A stretch of DNA of 64,000 nucleotides from Pleurotus ostreatus/Saccharomyces cerevisiae fusant. Lineage: Eukaryota > Opisthokonta. The position numbers were made by a program, and so were the translations under genes. Under the pieces are notes generated by a model, which saw only the letters and a list, made by a program, of their open reading frames with translations, did no database searches and was not told the origin of the DNA. Positions 12,171 through 23,469 of this stretch are shown here, one piece after another. The first letter of the stretch is position 1. Every line of letters begins with the position of its first letter. Location of the stretch: assembly GCA_024196135.1 (NCBI GenBank), contig JAMQCK010000061.1, forward strand, positions 1 through 64,000, given 5' to 3'.

Positions 12171-13920
12171 AGCTGCCCGGGCTTCCTCAATGGGTCTCGT
12201 CCTTGTCACCGGCGTGTTTCGTTCTTGCCTCAACGAGTCTGGTTTGTACCATTGGCGCGCCTTGCTCGTGCAGCCGGCGCGCATCGTCCTCAACACAGGC
12301 GGCCAGCTCATCTTGCGCTCTCCAACCGCGAGGTCCGCGTAGGCGGGCTCGCAATCTGCAAACGCTGCCTTATCTCGTCACCCTTCTCAAGGTAAGTTAT
12401 CGTTATGCCTCGTCTGTCCTTACCATCGTATTCGTCCTCATCGCCCGACCCTCACGTTTGCCCGAACTTACCTCTCCCTCAGGTGGTTGACTTACACCAT
12501 CACCTTCCGCAACCTCTACGCAACCTCCACACCACCGCCAGCTTCCTCTTTGAGCTTGACTCGGAAACGTCCTGCCCCTCTTTCACACCCCGAGCTACTC
12601 AGTCAGAAGCCGAACATTCGTCTTCAGCTGCTGAGTGTGCTGGAGCATTCGTTTGCGATGAGCGATGAGCGTGCGTTGGTTGTACTTCGTCTTGATTTGC
12701 AAGGACGAATAGCGAGGGCGGCGGGCACGAGGGTGGGCAGGCGAGGTCGAGGGTGGCGGGGAAGCGGTGGCGAAAAGGGGAAGGCGAGGGTGGGTGGTGG
12801 CGCAGGGGAGAGGTGATGAGGGGCACGAGCTGCGCTGCAGGATGTGCGGTTCCGGTCGCCTGCGCGTCAGCGGAGCGAGCGGGGCGTTCTTGACACTGTC
12901 GTGGTCGTGCTTGGCGTCCAGATTGGATTTTGGGCTCGCCATAATGGGCCCGCGGGTTCCCGCTGGCGATGGTCTCCCGAATCGTGGAAGTCACTGACGC
13001 GGCCGATCTCTCCTAGGCTAGCAACTCGGTCCACACCAGCAGGCGCTAACGGCTACGGAGGAAACAAGGGCACCTATTCCTCCATACACTGCGACGTCGG
13101 CATCGAGCCCTCAGATATCAGGCTCGACGATGCATGGCGACGTGAGATCTCGCGTCGTCTGCGTTCCGGTGAGTGTTGCATTCAGGCCTTGACTTCAGTC
13201 GGTAAAGAGGTTGGCTCATGGGGTTCGCAGCACGCATCCATGGAATCTGTATTGTACCTCCTTCCCCATCGTCTTCAACATCTTCCGGCGCTCCTTCCCT
13301 CATCCTCGCCATTGCCGACAACACCAGCTTCTTCGCTTGCACGTCCTCTCCCTTCTTTCCCTCGTCCTTGGTTTCCTGCGACTGCCCGATCCTGTGCGGG
13401 ACGAAGGGGTACGCATTGCCTCTAGGCCGTGTGCACGGCCTAGGGATTCCACACACCTCTGGCGGTATGTGTGCCCCGTCTACTCTAAGTTTGAACTCTG
13501 ACGAACCTAGCGCTCTCCGCCTCAACTTGCAAGTCATAGCGTGGTCCATGGGTCGGGGTGGTTATCATTTCCGTTAATCTAACCCTTGCACACACAGATC
13601 TCGCGCATGTAGCTGTGCTCTCGTAAAGTGCTCGGTTGTCTTCCTTGCACGACTTGCTGCTAGCTTTCTCTTGCCTCCGAATATACCCCGGCCAACCTGG
13701 CTCGCCGATGTATGCGGTTGACGAAATCTAGAACATCCTTGTTGTACAAACAGTTCGCCATCTCGCATGTTCTCGGGTCGAGATTCCGTTTATGATCATG
13801 AGTATACGTGCTCACTTGGTATCAAGCGCCGGCTGCTTCGCATATTGTTGAACTCGATTAAGGTATCTGTACTACGATTACTTCATGCGACTCCCCGACA
13901 TTCATGCTGCTACATAGGCT
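12171..13920. other. Gene-poor stretch
   Basis: Several frames of 80-190 residues overlap on both strands and are rich in Ser, Arg and Pro, typical of noncoding GC-rich DNA. No gene supported. Confidence 0.45.
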
Positions 13921-14661
13921 CTACCCAAGTTGCGCCCTCAGATTGTGATACACCCCAACACCGAACCTCTGGTCCTCATTTGCTATCGCGGATTCGTGCG
14001 CCCTGTAGGTCGCGTAGGCCGTCGTCCCGCGCATCGACTTCAGAAGCTCGTCTTGTCGCGTTGCAGCGTCCATCTCGAACACGATCTCCGCAGAAGTTAT
14101 GCCCATCGCTTCCTGAACGCGAACTTCGTCAAGATTGTCCTTCTCCTGGGTCCTGCCACGCGTCGTCAGCACTCAGCTATATGTGCAGACGGCCACGTAC
14201 GCGTCGTCGGCCGTCTCGAACAAGTTCGCGCACAGTGCGCCGGCAAGATCCACCGCCCACTGGTTGACGTCCGCCTCCCCCTTCCCCTCCTCCTTCTTCG
14301 GGTGCTTTTTGGCGGTGGAGAGGTACATGGCGAGGCTCAGGGAAGGAACCTTCAGCTTGGTCATAAGAGCCGACGCAACACTGGGTAATAACAACGCCTC
14401 TTCTGCTCGCTTCTATGCGCATCAGTGATCGTGCCACAATCTCCGTGTTCGACCACTTACCTCTCGGTGCGTCTCGTCGTCGGGAAAGGCTGCACACGTC
14501 GCCATACCCACAGCCCCCTTCCAAGTAACCTCCCCCAACCACACCGGACCCCTCGAGTTCTCAGTCAAGGGCAAGGACTCGACACGTATGACCTGAATCC
14601 TCTGGACAATCTTCGCCTCGAGCCCGCGGATTAGCGCCAAATCAGTCTGCTCAAAGTACAT
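13921..14661 (-). CDS. Uncharacterised protein, 214 aa
   Basis: Three exons (14661-14461, 14412-14201, 14152-13921) joined by two 48-nt introns with GTAAGT and GTACGT donors close to 645 nt, an exact frame. No known domain recognised. The middle holds an Ala/Leu helix region (LLLPSVASALMTKLKVPSL), a Lys/Glu-rich linker and DVNQWAVDLAGALCANLF. The last pattern recurs loosely in the genes at 25338 and 26172, so the three may be distant relatives. It lies 315 bp downstream of the 13-exon gene on the same strand. Confidence 0.6.
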
Positions 14662-14976
14662 CGTGGGGGCGGATGAGGGGAGGAAACAAGAGTTGTTGAG
14701 CTGTCATGGACCACCATCGGTGGGAGTGAGCGACGCGAAGCTTACCCGAAGTGCAGCTGTTTGCACACGTTTGGCTCCGAAGCGAGGGCCGTGACGTGCT
14801 CACAGATGCATTGTTCAAAGGCTGAATGGTATCGCGTATAATCTACAGTTATAAGGTACTTCCGGATGGTAATCGAGGGGACAACACAATTCACTGACTA
14901 CATGCAATTCGAAGTGTACATGGAAATATCACAAAACAACGGATGTCGAGACTGCGAAGGACACTGAGATGACCGT

Positions 14977-17698
14977 TCAAGAAGCGATGCAGGAATTCGA
15001 AGGCGGTAGGGCGAACTCGATCTCACGGGCCTTGCTGTCCATCAATTCGTTGGCCCACTTCTGTGCGGATTGAGCTGGGAAAAGCGTCAGGGAATGACGA
15101 GGGCTACGCTCAATGTTATGCCTACCATCCATTCGACACCAGATCCCGTCGACTGAGTTGAGGCGGGGAACGGCCTTGTTAAGGTTGACGATAAAGTCGT
15201 CGGACACCTCCGCGCTGTAAAGAACTTGCAGCCACTCGTCATCGTGCCACAGCCTCTTCTCCGTCAAATGGAGTGAGCGGCGCAAATCGTCCGTTAGGGT
15301 GTCCTGAAGATAGAGGGTCGTAAATCATGAGAAGTGGGGTTCACGTGGATGGGACATACACCTAAGTTCTGGCCCAGAAAGCTCTGCCCACAAAACTGCA
15401 CGCTGAAGCGGGAAACATCGGGATATTCTCCGTCGAGGATGTACCCGACACGCTCTCCCGGCTTGCGGTATATGGTAACCGTCTGACCGAAGATGTCGAA
15501 GGTAATGACCGCGTCGTGAGCTAACGGCTGCAACGCACGAGGCGAGCTTCGTGGTGGAAGGAGGTAGTCGCGGTAGGGTTGCAAGCTTCGCTTCTCGAGC
15601 ACGTCGTGCGAAACGATGCGGCGGACGGTCTCGAGTAGCTGCTCGGTCGCATCGTCTCCGTAAACAAATTGCCTGGCGAGGATTAGATGGGAAGACCATG
15701 CAGCGCCGACTGACATACTTGATAGAGACCTTGATCTGACGACCGTCGTGCATGCGCAGATCCGAATCCGAATGTCCCGGGAAGAGGTGCTGTATGTCAC
15801 TGCGGCGTGCCAGTAGGATGGCAGAGCCCTACAATAGGTTGCGAAAGTGTGAGCCACAGAGGTGCAATAAGAACGTGACAACACACATTTAGCTTCAGGT
15901 TCGAGGCACCGAGGCGGTAGGGCCTGGCTTTGAGGTCGGCGGGAAGGCGTTTCGCGACGAAGCCTTTGACGGCTGCATCAAGTATAGTTTCTTGAACGTA
16001 CTCGTTGGGCGACTCCGGTACAAGGAAGCCATCCTTTACCCGTCAGAAATCAACACAACCTCGGAAGATCACAAGACGTACCGCAATGATGCAAATCAAG
16101 TCTTCGCCCGACCACGTATCCCGCGCCGGTGCAGACAGCGTCTGCTGAGCCTCATCTGCATGAAGTGTCAGAGAAGGGAGAGACAAGAGACAAAAGCTCA
16201 CCAAATCCGTCTATAGCTTCTGTAGTCCAAATCTGCTCATTGACGCCCGGCTTTAGCAGTTGAATCAAGTTTGAATCCGAGGCAAGGAGCTCCAAACGGC
16301 GAGGACGAGCGGGAGAGTGATAGTGACCGAGTACAAAGTTCGCAACAGCATACAGCAGGAGGTGCTGCATGGCTGCTCAAGTGTCAATCGCGGTACGAGA
16401 AAGAAGTTGCGGCAGACATACCGGATGGCACGCGAGCACTCTTCGTTCCAATAAAGCGCAGGAAGGGGGGCCCGGGCAGGTACCTGTGCGCGGACCAATC
16501 GTCAACAAATGCACGCACGAGGGAGCGAGTGTACGCACAGGGGAAAGAGAGACTGCCGAACGGCTAGGAGCGCAGGAAACATTATGACCTGCACAAAATT
16601 GCGCATCGCATCCCACTCGCCCTCCAGTGCTCGACTTGCGAACCAGAGGTAGACCAGCTCGGGGTCCCAGTCACTGACCTCGGCGTCGGTTATGACCTGG
16701 AGATAACGCGGGAGAGCGCCCGCAATGTACCGCGACATCGAAGGAGTGATAACCCCCTGGAAAGAATGAGCCGTGCAGGGAATCATTGTCCATATACTAC
16801 ATACCTGCATGACGTGCATTGGCATCCCGGGCCAGATTGAAACAACAGTATGGGCGACTGTTACATGCAATGCGTGTATCCCGACGGAAAACAGCGGTGC
16901 GCGATGGGCTACTGGAGTGTTCTCTGCATCGCTGCGGAGGTCGGGACGTTCCGTCGGGGGATTTGTCGTGTAGAGAGCTTCGACGGCATTCATAGGTGCT
17001 GCGCAATGTTAGCAGGGATATGGAGCTAGACAGAAGGGACCCGAACCATCCAATTTTGCATATTCGTTGGGTTGAGAAGGAGCCTTGAGAACCTCGCTGG
17101 TCTGACTGACCCTATTATGAGGCATCAGCGATATGTGCATTTATCCGGAGGGCGTAGGGACGAACCAGCTAGAGAGATTACGATGTGCATCATGCATCAA
17201 GTCCTCGAACATGGCTTTGACGAGGGCTGACGAGCGCGAGAGACCGAAAGTGCGAAGGTGTAGACCGAGGTATGCCGTGAGCATCTCTGCAACGGACTTG
17301 TCTCCCTTGACAATGCGACCGATGTAGATGCCTTGCTGCACCATCATCGCGTCGAGGACGATGTCGGACGATAGTGCCTGCGTCATGACCTGAGAGCTCG
17401 TTAGCAAAGATCGGGTCTCAAGCTTGCAGACGCGCACCATAGCCATCGCGACAGACACGTTTCCGAGGCGCTTATAGATCAAAGAGAGGAGGGCGAAGAC
17501 GAGGAAGACCTGGCCCAAGTACGTGTTCCCTTGCAAGACCAAGGTGTCGGTTGTGAAGAGGTTCTGCATCAGGGACTGCATCGGAATGCTGAAGAGGTCG
17601 GCAAAAATTCGTGGGTTCCAGTCGCCGGACGTGATTATGGCGATTATGGCAGGCAAGATGGCGGCTACAGGCTTGGACACCGGCTGAGTGCCAGGCAT
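14977..17698 (-). CDS. 13-exon uncharacterised protein, paralogue of 30922-33668 (704 aa)
   Basis: Exons: 17698-17438, 17389-17166, 17111-17047, 16998-16805, 16756-16539, 16483-16422, 16372-16202, 16155-16082, 16033-15887, 15828-15719, 15672-15360, 15303-15126, 15074-14977, total 2115 nt. The model was built by matching each exon to the plus-strand paralogue. All 12 introns fall at the same phase, and exons 1, 4, 5, 10 and 12 have identical lengths. Donors include the rarer GTTCG. Residues 45-165 vaguely follow the RNase III helical order (a LGQ...LIYKRLGN segment, then AEMLTAYLGLHL) but lack the acidic catalytic set. The rest is unlike any family I know. Function unknown. Confidence 0.82.
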
Positions 17699-18787
17699 GA
17701 CTGGGGCTCTGAGATTTGATGAAGGCGGGCTACGAGATGATGGTGGATAGACGAGAGGACGACGCAGAGGGCGGTCGGGGCTTGCGTCACGTCGTCGGAC
17801 GGGATGTCATGGCGAGTCGATCGCGGCCCCCGACTTCGGGACTGTCCTGTCAACAAGGATGTCAATGAAAGTTTATTCGCCACGAAGGCGAGCGCGTCGT
17901 CAGTACGCACCATGCACTCTCAGCCTCCCGTTCCAAATGACCGTTAGATGCTTCATCTCCCAAGATGGTTCTGCGTGGGATATACAGGAGCGTCCCGGCG
18001 GTGAATATATGGGCAGGAACAGCGAACGGGCAAGAGGTGTTCACGCATTCGAGCAAAAGGTGGGACCGAAATGCTACATTAGGTGCACTGCTGCATACAT
18101 ACAAGTACGAGACCTGGTGAGGATACAGTAACGACACTCAACCGAGGGACCAACATCAGTGTCTGTGAGTCTGTTCAGTGCGCCGCACTTCAATGAGCAG
18201 CGCAGGCACGCACCATGCAACCGATGCACGTTCTGCGTGGAGCTTTGCATGCGCTACCCTTCGCGCATGACTTGATGAAGGACTTGCAGCCACCTATGTA
18301 GCACGCGGGTCGATATGTACATCGGGCTGTCCGAGAAAAGGACCTTGACGTCGAGATCGAGGCGTTGCCGATGGGAAGGGTATGGAATGCAGGTCTATGG
18401 GTATAGGTCCTCACAATGCATGAGAGAACGAGAGTAAAGCAGAACATCGGGGATGGGATGACGGGGGTGAGAGCAAGTTCAAGCGCATGGGTCTGAAGAT
18501 GGGACTACGGGAGGTCGACGGGAGACCAGAAGAAGGAACACCGCTGATCGCGGCCTGATTGCGGCTGGGAACGATGAAGGGAGCTCCGCGAGCAGTAAGG
18601 ACGCAGCGCAGAGTCAAAGCAGAGCAGACCGCCTTCGCGAGTCGTATCAAGTCCTTGGCTCGGTCTCATCGTAAACACAACAACCGCTGCGTCGTTGAAC
18701 GCAGCATCGGGCGCGCCCCCGGCCTTCGGGCCGGTCCGACAAGCGGTCCGTCCACGTGATCATCAACAGACCGCGTGTGGCGTCAAC
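17699..18787. other. Intergenic upstream of the 13-exon gene
   Basis: Holds the promoter of the minus-strand gene starting at 17698. No TATA box stands out and no gene is supported. Confidence 0.45.
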
Positions 18788-19144
18788 AAGCCCCTGTCGG
18801 CGCACCGCCACCTCGCGTTAGTCCCGCCAACGGTATATAGTCTGGCGGCCCTCTCCCTTTCAAATCGTGGACTGTTTGGCAAGATCCCCGTACGAGCCGT
18901 CCTTCGGGGCGTTCTCTATCGGAGTCGGGTACGTGTGGGCACGGGTTTGTGGTTATGGCTTGTCGGCTTGGGGGTTGGGGGCGACCTCAGTTCAAGTCGC
19001 CAGGTCATCCGCCTGGCCCTGTCGCACACCCCCGGCATGCGCGGTGGCCTGCAAGATCGGGTGCTGCTGCGAGGACAGTGGAAGCGGCGTCTGGACTTGA
19101 GCTGGATGTGCGTTGAAGCGATTTAGTCATCACTCCTGAACCCT
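18788..19144 (+). repeat. Direct repeat copy 1 (TATA, transcript-like)
   Basis: A 357-bp block about 98% identical to 23112-23469, 4.3 kb downstream and in the same orientation. It begins with a TATATAG motif near 18833 and contains an intron-like segment, from a GTACGT donor at about 18930 to a CAG acceptor at about 18990. Further donor/acceptor-like pairs follow beyond its end (GTGAGT near 19170, GTGTGT near 19277). Two short frames exist in the block (FGKIPVRAVLRGVLY and DCLARSPYEPSFGAFS); neither is a known protein. It may be a duplicated spliced RNA unit or a small gene. Confidence 0.75.
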
Positions 19145-19874
19145 TTACGAGTTCACTGCTCTCTTCGAGGTGAGTAGATTGATTCACGCCTTCTCGAGCG
19201 ATTTCTGACCCTTCCCAAGGTTCGAGCGCTCGGTGCGCTGGTCGACGGTGGTTCTCGCCTGTGCTTCTTTCCTCAAGGTGTGTCTTCCGGTCCTTTTGCA
19301 CCCGCTTTTACTCACATTTTCTCAGGCGCGGCGCGGGATTGTTGGGATATTCTCTGGATCTGGGACTCTCGGGGGCTCTCTGGCTGTGTTCTGCGGTGTT
19401 TGTGCTCGTATTGCTCGTGCTTGTGCCGCTCTCGTGCTCTCTCTGCTATCTTGTGGTTCTGTATATACGTACTCTCATTTACTTACGCCCTACAATTCCA
19501 TTCGCTTACTCTTGGAAAATTACGCCGGCGAGTGCCAGTCTGAATGATTCTCTCCCAGCCGCTGCTTTTCACACGGATGGAGAATGGCGCTTGAGTCGGG
19601 GACACGGCGCGACCGATGTTGAACTCGGATAATCTCGTGACTGCGCGTGACCTCGGTACCGACCAAGTCCCACGCGGCTCAAGCCCTGTCTCGTGCACGG
19701 AGAACAAAACTGGGGCCGAGGCGATTTGTGCCGACCACATTTTCAGCGGCTCGGATCCAGGAGAGAGTGAGCGAAGATAAATTACGGAGGGGAAGACAAC
19801 GGCACGTTCATTTGAGAGGCGGGAGGGAGTCGACGAGTGCAGGGACGGGTCGCGGACAAAGGGGAGAAGGTACG
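19145..19874. other. Diverged downstream part of repeat unit 1
   Basis: Continues the exon/intron-like pattern of the repeat. A GTTGAACTCG...GTGACCTCGGT motif near 19617-19660 recurs near 23812 and 24186, suggesting older shared sequence. No protein-coding gene supported. Confidence 0.35.
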
Positions 19875-20405
19875 CGCTAAGGTAGAGGAAAAGAGATCAA
19901 GTGTGGTGAGAGGAAGGCGAAGGGAGATGATGTGAGGCGGGAGGAAGGCGATGAGAGGTGATATGCGGAGGGAGGGAGACGAGAGCGCGGAGCGCGCAAA
20001 ATGGATTTGGGAGGAAGGTGGCCCAGGAGAAGGCGAGGCGACGGGGTGGACGAGAAAAAGACGAGGCGGAGGGGAGATTTACAGAAGGGGCGCGAACAGG
20101 CGAAGGGGGTGCGATTGAAGTGGATGGCGTAGGAGGTGGCGCAGGAGAAGATAAGGCAAAGCGAGGGGGAGGCGAGGCGAAGCGAGGAGGACACGAGAGG
20201 GTGCGCGCTTGTATTAGGTGGGAAAGAGATGTGGAGGGGGTGGAAAGAGAAGACAAGACGAAGGTAATGATGCGCGGAGGGGGGGTGAAGAAGAAAGGGG
20301 AGGGAAAGCGAAGGGAAAGGTGAAGTGAGGAGCTGAAGGACGGGCGGGAAGGGGTGTATGAAAGAGGGAGGGGAACAAAGGGCGAGAAAAGGGGAGGGTG
20401 AAGGT
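19875..20405 (+). repeat. Polypurine tract
   Basis: About 530 bp in which the plus strand is overwhelmingly A and G, built from irregular GAGG/GGAA/GCGA units, followed at about 20425-20510 by a pyrimidine-rich stretch. Long minus-strand frames here are Ser/Pro artefacts of the composition. Confidence 0.85.
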
Positions 20406-23111
20406 GCGTACCTGCCTGCATACCTACCCGCACTCTCCCCCTTTCTCAACCCCCCTTCGCGCCCCCCCCCCTACTCCCCTCACCATTCTCGCAGTCGGGT
20501 GTAGCAAGCGCCGTATAATTAGAAGGACCCTGTGGTAGGTTCCTCTACGACGAACTTCCCTCGCCGCGTCCGCATCCCAGCGACCTTTGAACAAAGTGCT
20601 CATGATGACTGGTATCGAAGAGCGCGTCAGGAGATGAAAGGAGTCACACGAGGGGGGAGTGAGTCTCTGGCATTCGAGGACCACAAGCAGACGACGCCGC
20701 AAGTGCGCAAGCTGGCCGGAAGCAAAAGGCGGCGGTCGCGATACTATCGTTGCGGCGCTGTTTCGTATACCCATAAAGCGACAGGTAGTCGTTCGAGATG
20801 TCGATCCAACGGAGTCTGTTCTTGTGCGGGCGCGCGAGGACCCAGTCGAGCGGAACCGCGGCCATCTTGACGCCAAAACCTTCTAGAACCTTGACCGTCG
20901 CCTCATCTCGCTGCTGCCGCTGGCACTCTTGTTGGCACATTGCAGATTCTGGTCGTTCATCAGTCACGGCTGATATACGAACTAAGCGCCGTCCGTGAGC
21001 ATACCCCATAATTCAAGTCCAACTCGCGCATCGGCGCGCCTTTTTGAAGCCCCGAGCCCTGGTCTCCCAGTCCACGACCCTTCATTCATCAGCCCCTCCT
21101 TCCCGCGCGCCTCAGGCTTTGCATCAGCAGAGTAGCGGGCTGAAAATACTGCGTGAAGGCTCTTTGAGGGCAGATAGACGCAGCGTACTGAGGCTCGAGC
21201 GGGAGCAATGCTGTACGACGGGAATGTGGGAAGAGAGGTGAGCTACGATGTGATACAGTGAAAACGGGCGGGAACGCGCACCGCTCGTAAGAGTTCCTCG
21301 AGAGCTCCTCGAGTGAGACTGAAGTAGCCTTACTTTCCTGGAGTATGCATGATGCAGTAGATTGTGTTTCAAAGAAGGGAAGTGGTCTGGAGTTCAGTAA
21401 TCAATTGGTTTTTTCAAACAACAGCCAGCCACGAGTGTGTCACGGGCCCGAACCGCGGCAAACGATCAACCCACGCGCGGTGTAAGCTACTATTCGACAG
21501 CGCACCCGACGTACGGTATGACGCTGAACTCTGGCGGTCGGCGCACAAGCTGCGCCTGTTGGATGGTGGCGGTCGAAAGGAGACGCCGGGTTAGATAGGA
21601 ATTGCGCATTTGCATGCTGAGGAAGAGCCACGAGATGTGGAAGACGCTCTCTGCATCCTGAAAACTCGTGAGATATGCTACAAGCGCAAGTAGACCGCAA
21701 ACTTACCTGTCCAACGCTCATCTCAAAGGAAATGGAGACGGCGAGGCCATTCGAACAGGAGAAGGCCAGCAACATGAGGCTGCTTCGCTGCGGACTCAAG
21801 CCAGTCGCTGTCCTCCCTAATTTACTCCGGATGAATCACGATCTATCCGGACTTATCCGGTTTGCCGCGCGCTGTTGGCTCTTGTATGGGGAATAGGCGT
21901 TAGTTCGTCGCCAGTTGGTCTCGATGAGGCACTTCGCGCTGATGCAACTCTCGGAGTGCGGCTTCCTCGTGCAGTGCGCCTGAAGGAGTCGCGGACTTGC
22001 AGGTGGAGTCGATCGCGCTCCCGCCATCGGAGTCGATGAGTCGGCGGTAAACAGACGCGCAGCGTGGGGAGCGGAGCATTCATCCCTCGACCTTTTCACA
22101 AGCAACACGTCAATAGTCGACGCGAAAGGAAGTCGATTCTCACCAGACCTTGACGAGGACGGCGCAACCGTCGGGCACTGGCCTGAGCAGGTTGTCGCGG
22201 AATTCGGTGTTGTCGGAGGGTGAGATCGGTCATCAAAGTTAAGGTCCCGAAGCTGTGCCGGTCCATCGTTGGGGCTGGGTAGAGTGAGCGCGATGACAAG
22301 GCAAGCCGATCGAAGGGGTACATACCTTGGTAGCGGTGCATGAACGTCTCCCAAGCGCAGGCAATTGCCTTGGTCTTGAGATATACAGCGCCGACATGGA
22401 AAAGAGAAGCGCGGAGCCTAGGGCAGCGCAGGACTTGTGGTGCGAGGGAGTCCGAAGGCCCTGTACACTAGCAACGGCTTGTCGCCACGCCTGAACTCGA
22501 TAGAGTCGGAAGGCATTAGAACGTAAAGATGCGCGCAAGAGTGCTAAGCAAACGGAAGCCGATGTTTCAAGCCGCAGCAGACCTCGAGGAACGGAGCGCG
22601 AGCGCTCAAGGGAGAAGCAATGCGACTCAGTGATCATACCCTCTTCACCATCGCCCCAGGGTCCAGTCAATCGACCGTGTTTGACCTTCTCTCGCTGGAT
22701 TCACATGGACATTGACAAAGAAAGAAGCGTTATTGATAGAGCATTTCGGGGAACTGCACGCAGACAGTGGTAGATGGCATACACATGCGAGTTGATGATG
22801 TCGGCAGGAAACAAGGAAGGATCACTCGGCGCTGCGGCGTTTCTGCTCTTACCCTCCTCAAGTTCTGGCCCGGCTCTCACTCCAAGCCTTTCTTCGGTTG
22901 CACCTCCGACGACTCCCCTTCTTGATATTTCTCCGGCGAGGGCGAGCCGCCCAGGAGCGCTGCATTCGAACGCAGCCTCTCTCCGTCCTCGGTCTTCGCG
23001 GTTCCTCGGCCCGCTCGGCGCGTGGGAGCACAGCCACACCCATCAACAGACACGCGTCGCTGCCAAACAAGCGCCCACGCGCCTCGAAAATCAACAGAAA
23101 TTCAATAAACA
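20406..23111. other. Gene-poor stretch with decayed coding traces
   Basis: Contains a protein-like minus frame near 20760-20940 (for example RLRWIDISNDYLSLYGY) that I could not extend into a gene, and the fragment listed at 21490-21799. The rest shows no supported gene. Confidence 0.35.
21490..21799 (-). pseudogene. Two-exon gene fragment with hydrophobic helices
   Basis: Two protein-like segments (LMLLAFSCSNGLAVSISFEM and SVFHISWLFLSMQMRNSYL) join in frame across a 49-nt intron at 21706-21658 with a GTAAGT donor and TTTTCAG acceptor. The hydrophobic stretches suggest membrane helices. No start or neighbouring exons could be found, so it is probably a remnant. Family not recognised. Confidence 0.3.
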
Positions 23112-23469
23112 AAGCCCCTGTCGGTGCACCGCCACCTCGCGTTAGTCCCGCCGCCATGGGTATATAGTCCGGCGGCCCTCTCCCTTTCAAATCGTGGACT
23201 GTTTGGCAAGATCCCCGTACGAGCCGTCCTTCGGGGCGTTCTCTATCGGAGTCGGGTACGTGTGGGCACGGGTTTGTGGTTATGGCTTGTCGGCTTGGGG
23301 GTTGGGGGCGACCTCAGTCCAAGTCGCCAGGTCATCCGCCTGGCCCTGTTGCACACCCCCGGCATGCGCGGTGGCCTGCAAGATCGGGTGCTGCTGCGAG
23401 GACAGTGGAAGCGGCGTCTGGACTTGAGCTGGATGTGCGTTGAAGCGATTTAGTCATCACTCCTGAATC
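23112..23469 (+). repeat. Direct repeat copy 2 (TATA, transcript-like)
   Basis: 358-bp partner of 18788-19144 with a few substitutions, including around the TATATAG box near 23161. Downstream, two intron-like segments follow with good ends: GTGAGT near 23505 to CACAG near 23553, and GTACGT near 23604 to GCCAG near 23654. This order of conserved block, short exon and second intron mirrors copy 1, although the downstream sequence has diverged. Confidence 0.75.

Noticed and set aside
11271..12395. 374-residue frame as an intact gene
   Set aside because: The protein-like parts lie in different frames. The single long frame mixes them with unlikely Arg/His-rich filler.
19877..20449. Two long minus-strand frames of 178-190 residues
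   Set aside because: They lie in the polypurine tract and are almost wholly Ser, Pro, Leu and Phe, as expected from repeated TC-rich codons.
18788..23469. LTR retrotransposon bounded by the two direct repeats
   Set aside because: The repeats lack clear TG..CA ends, a primer-binding site or target duplication, and no gag, protease, RT or integrase frame lies between them.
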